Shown here: positions 5,903 to 7,555 of the stretch, one piece after another | Numbering within the stretch: position 1 is the first letter of the stretch | Layout: the number at the start of each line of letters is the position of its first letter | Assembly (NCBI GenBank): GCA_903882725.1 | Contig: CAIRYF010000207.1 | Span: forward strand, 1 to 7,555 | Source: an uncultured Simplicispira sp. | Lineage (GTDB): Bacteria; Pseudomonadota; Gammaproteobacteria; Burkholderiales; Burkholderiaceae_C | DNA: 7,555 nt | Reading direction: 5' to 3' | Program-made: the position numbers and the translations under genes | Notes under the pieces: generated by a model | What the model was told of the DNA's origin: nothing | The model's input: only the letters and a program-made list of their open reading frames with translations | Database searches by the model: none

Positions 5903-7073
5903 GGCAGTCTTCCGATATGAAGTGACCAAGGCGCGCGCGCCAACGCTGGGCCAGTGCCCGCAGCGCAGCCGAGGGCGGCGCTTCGTGGCACAGCAGCACA
6001 TGGTCGTAGTCGCTGCGCGTGAAGTTGTAAAGGTAGTTGGCAATACCTTCGCCATACGGGTCGTCAAAAGACTCGGTGTGCGTGATGGGCCCCCACGGCA
6101 AGATGGGCGAGCGCGTGGTCGATTGCAGCCGCACGCTGGCACCGGTTTGTGCCTCCAAGGCACGGCCCAGCACAAACGCCGGGTGCATAAATTCGCCCGT
6201 GCCCAGCACCAGCACCCGCTGGTCGGCAGTGATGCCAACGGCCAGTGCGGCCAACGCCGCCGGTGCCAAACGCACCGGCCCGCTGCGCCCCAGACGACCA
6301 AAACCGCTGTCGTGCAACAACGGCTCATGGCCCAGCGCGGCTTGCGCGGGCGGGGTGGGGGGTGATTCAGTCGCACCTTCTGCACTGGCGTGGGGTGTGA
6401 ACGTCCACGCCCCGTCCAGCAGCGCGCCGGTGGACAGGGGCCGTCCCATGCGCGCCTCCAGGCTGGCGCGTGCCGCGCCCGAAAAATCAGTGATGGATGC
6501 CAAATGCACCCGCTCAATGTCCAGCGCTTGGCCCAAGCAGGTGTGCGCCAAATGCACAAAGGTGTTGCCGGTGCTGATTTCGTCGTCCACCAACACCAAC
6601 GAGCGTGCAGCCACAAACTGCGCGTACAGCAGCGGGTCGGTGGGCAGGTGCAAAAACACCTGCGGCGCGTGGCTGTGGCTCTCTTCAAACGCCAACGCCT
6701 GTGCGCCGACAGCGCGATAGCGGCTGGTGTGCAGGTACAGCGCTGGCGTGCTCGGGTGCTGGCGCTGCCAGGCCTCAAACACGCCTTGGCCCAGCCCGGT
6801 GGCGGTCTCGGCCATGCCGATGAACAGCACCGGCCCCGGCTGTGCGCCGATGTGCGCCGGGATGCGCTGGGCAATGCGCTCGTGGCAGTCTTTCACCACC
6901 GCCGGGGCGACTGGCAAGTGCTTGGCCAGCACGCGGCTGACAAACAAAAAAGCGCGGCGCGGGTTGTTGCGTGCTGCCAGCACAAACAACTCATGCGCTG
7001 GCAGCTCGCTGCGCTCTACGTGCAGTTGCAGCGTGCCGCTGGGCAGGCGGTGTGATTCGACCAGCCCACTCAT
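5880..7073 (-). CDS. PRTase-TRSP domain protein of the Ter-type biosynthetic operon
   Basis: A 397-residue two-domain protein. The N-terminal half is an orotate-phosphoribosyltransferase-like domain: FIGMAETATGLG (84-95) and the PRPP-binding signature VLVDDEISTGNT (160-171), two acidic residues followed by a TGNT loop, all intact, so it should be catalytically active with PRPP or a ribosyl-phosphate. A Pro/Ala/Gly-rich linker (about 228-250) leads to a C-terminal TRSP domain: VLVLGTGEFMHPAFVLG (287-303), TTRSPILPWGPI (319-330, containing the name-giving TRSP) and YDHVLLCHEAP (356-366). The domain pair is diagnostic of the biosynthetic module found in Ter-type stress operons. The ATG at 7073 shares ATGA with the ATP-grasp stop; no strong Shine-Dalgarno is seen, consistent with translational coupling. 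The base that is ribosylated, or released, is unknown. Confidence 0.88.
   Translation of the reverse strand: MSGLVESHRLPSGTLQLHVERSELPAHELFVLAARNNPRRAFLFVSRVLAKHLPVAPAVVKDCHERIAQRIPAHIGAQPGPVLFIGMAETATGLGQGVFEAWQRQHPSTPALYLHTSRYRAVGAQALAFEESHSHAPQVFLHLPTDPLLYAQFVAARSLVLVDDEISTGNTFVHLAHTCLGQALDIERVHLASITDFSGAARASLEARMGRPLSTGALLDGAWTFTPHASAEGATESPPTPPAQAALGHEPLLHDSGFGRLGRSGPVRLAPAALAALAVGITADQRVLVLGTGEFMHPAFVLGRALEAQTGASVRLQSTTRSPILPWGPITHTESFDDPYGEGIANYLYNFTRSDYDHVLLCHEAPPSAALRALAQRWRARLGHFISEDCLAQSAFC
5909..5913 (-). promoter_or_regulatory. Shine-Dalgarno site that decides the TTG start of the HAD gene
   Basis: On the - strand this reads GGAAG, six nt before TTG 5902. It lies within the last codons of the upstream PRTase gene and supports TTG over the downstream GTG (5893) and over a much longer open frame running back into the PRTase gene. 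Confidence 0.5.
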
Positions 7074-7555
7074 GGCAGCACCGTGGCTTGGTTGACTTCA
7101 CCCACGCGCAGACCGTCGGCAATCGGCCCGATATCCAAACCGTCGTAGCCATTGGCAAAGCCTTGCAGTCCCAGCCACGGCAAATTAGGCCCAGCCAAGC
7201 AAGCCATGGCAATGCCGCCAGACATCCGCGCATTGACTTCCAGCAGCCCTGGCCCGTGGGCGCCGTCGCGAAACTGGATGTTCAGATAAGCGTTCAGACC
7301 AAACTGCGCCACGATGCGCGCGCAGGCGTCTTGCAAGTCAGCGCGCATATCAATGCACTGGCCTTGGCCCGCCACCGTACCCTTGCGCCGCGCCACGGCG
7401 CAGCGCAGCACACCAGCGTCGGCCAGGCAGTCCACGCTGTACTCGGCCCCCGGCAAATACTCCATCACCAGCAGCGGTGCCCAACTGGGCACTTGGCCCA
7501 GCATGAAGCGCAGCGTTGGCAGGTCGATTTGGTAGTCCATGCCGCGCAGCAGCAC
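7070..7555 (-). CDS. ATP-grasp ligase, C-terminal part (gene runs off the right edge)
   Basis: The 161 C-terminal residues of an ATP-grasp enzyme; the first codon in the window (GTG) is probably internal. Visible: LLVMEYLPGAEYSVDCLAD (28-46 of the fragment), the hinge and specificity region of ATP-grasp ligases; ARRKG (55-59); and the metal- and ATP-binding strand LLEVNARMSGGI (104-115), with Glu106, Asn108 and Arg110 as the E-x-N-x-R set. ATP-grasp enzymes join a carboxylate to an amine or thiol via an acyl phosphate. It overlaps the PRTase-TRSP start by 4 nt (ATGA) and so is the most upstream visible gene of the operon. Carbamoyl-phosphate-synthase-like ligases share this pattern, but the neighbours indicate the Ter-linked type. 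Confidence 0.85.
   Translation of the reverse strand: MLLRGMDYQIDLPTLRFMLGQVPSWAPLLVMEYLPGAEYSVDCLADAGVLRCAVARRKGTVAGQGQCIDMRADLQDACARIVAQFGLNAYLNIQFRDGAHGPGLLEVNARMSGGIAMACLAGPNLPWLGLQGFANGYDGLDIGPIADGLRVGEVNQATVLP

Noticed and set aside
5132..6874. 580-codon open frame on the - strand containing the HAD domain
   Set aside because: The part upstream of 5902 runs through the PRTase-TRSP gene in another frame and has an Arg/Trp/Cys-rich composition without recognisable motifs; it is a shadow, not a fusion.

Overview
The window is GC-rich, tightly packed bacterial DNA. Its protein families and a short repeat seen twice point to a betaproteobacterium of the order Burkholderiales, most likely Comamonadaceae. 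This assignment is by recognition; no database search was run.

Left part, + strand (1-2646): the last residues of NAD(P) transhydrogenase subunit beta (pntB), then a complete long-chain acyl-CoA ligase (fadD type), then a complete 5'-methylthioadenosine/S-adenosylhomocysteine nucleosidase (mtnN). Spacings are short (41 and 17 nt). The mtnN reading frame appears to carry an in-frame copy of a small palindromic (REP-like) element. A second copy covers its stop codon and fills the convergent gap that follows.

Right part, - strand (2704-7555): reading from the right edge, the order is a partial ATP-grasp ligase, a PRTase-TRSP protein, a HAD phosphatase, a StiP-type protein with a PELOTA-like C-terminus, a TIM-barrel C-C bond lyase (HpcH/HpaI/citrate lyase class), and a small DUF3717-DUF1289 protein. 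The first five genes all overlap their neighbours (4, 23, 4 and 8 nt), so they form one tight operon. This set matches the 'nucleoside-like metabolite' module that Anantharaman, Iyer and Aravind (2012) predicted in tellurium-resistance (Ter) stress systems. As far as I know its product has not been identified chemically. A plausible division of labour is: PRTase-like enzymes make or rearrange a ribosyl-phosphate conjugate, the HAD removes phosphate, the lyase makes or breaks a C-C bond, and the ATP-grasp enzyme ligates a carboxylate to an amine. No ter genes lie in the window; the operon continues past the right edge.

The only intergenic stretches are short (41, 17, 57 and 25 nt). No tRNA, rRNA, CRISPR array or transposase was seen.
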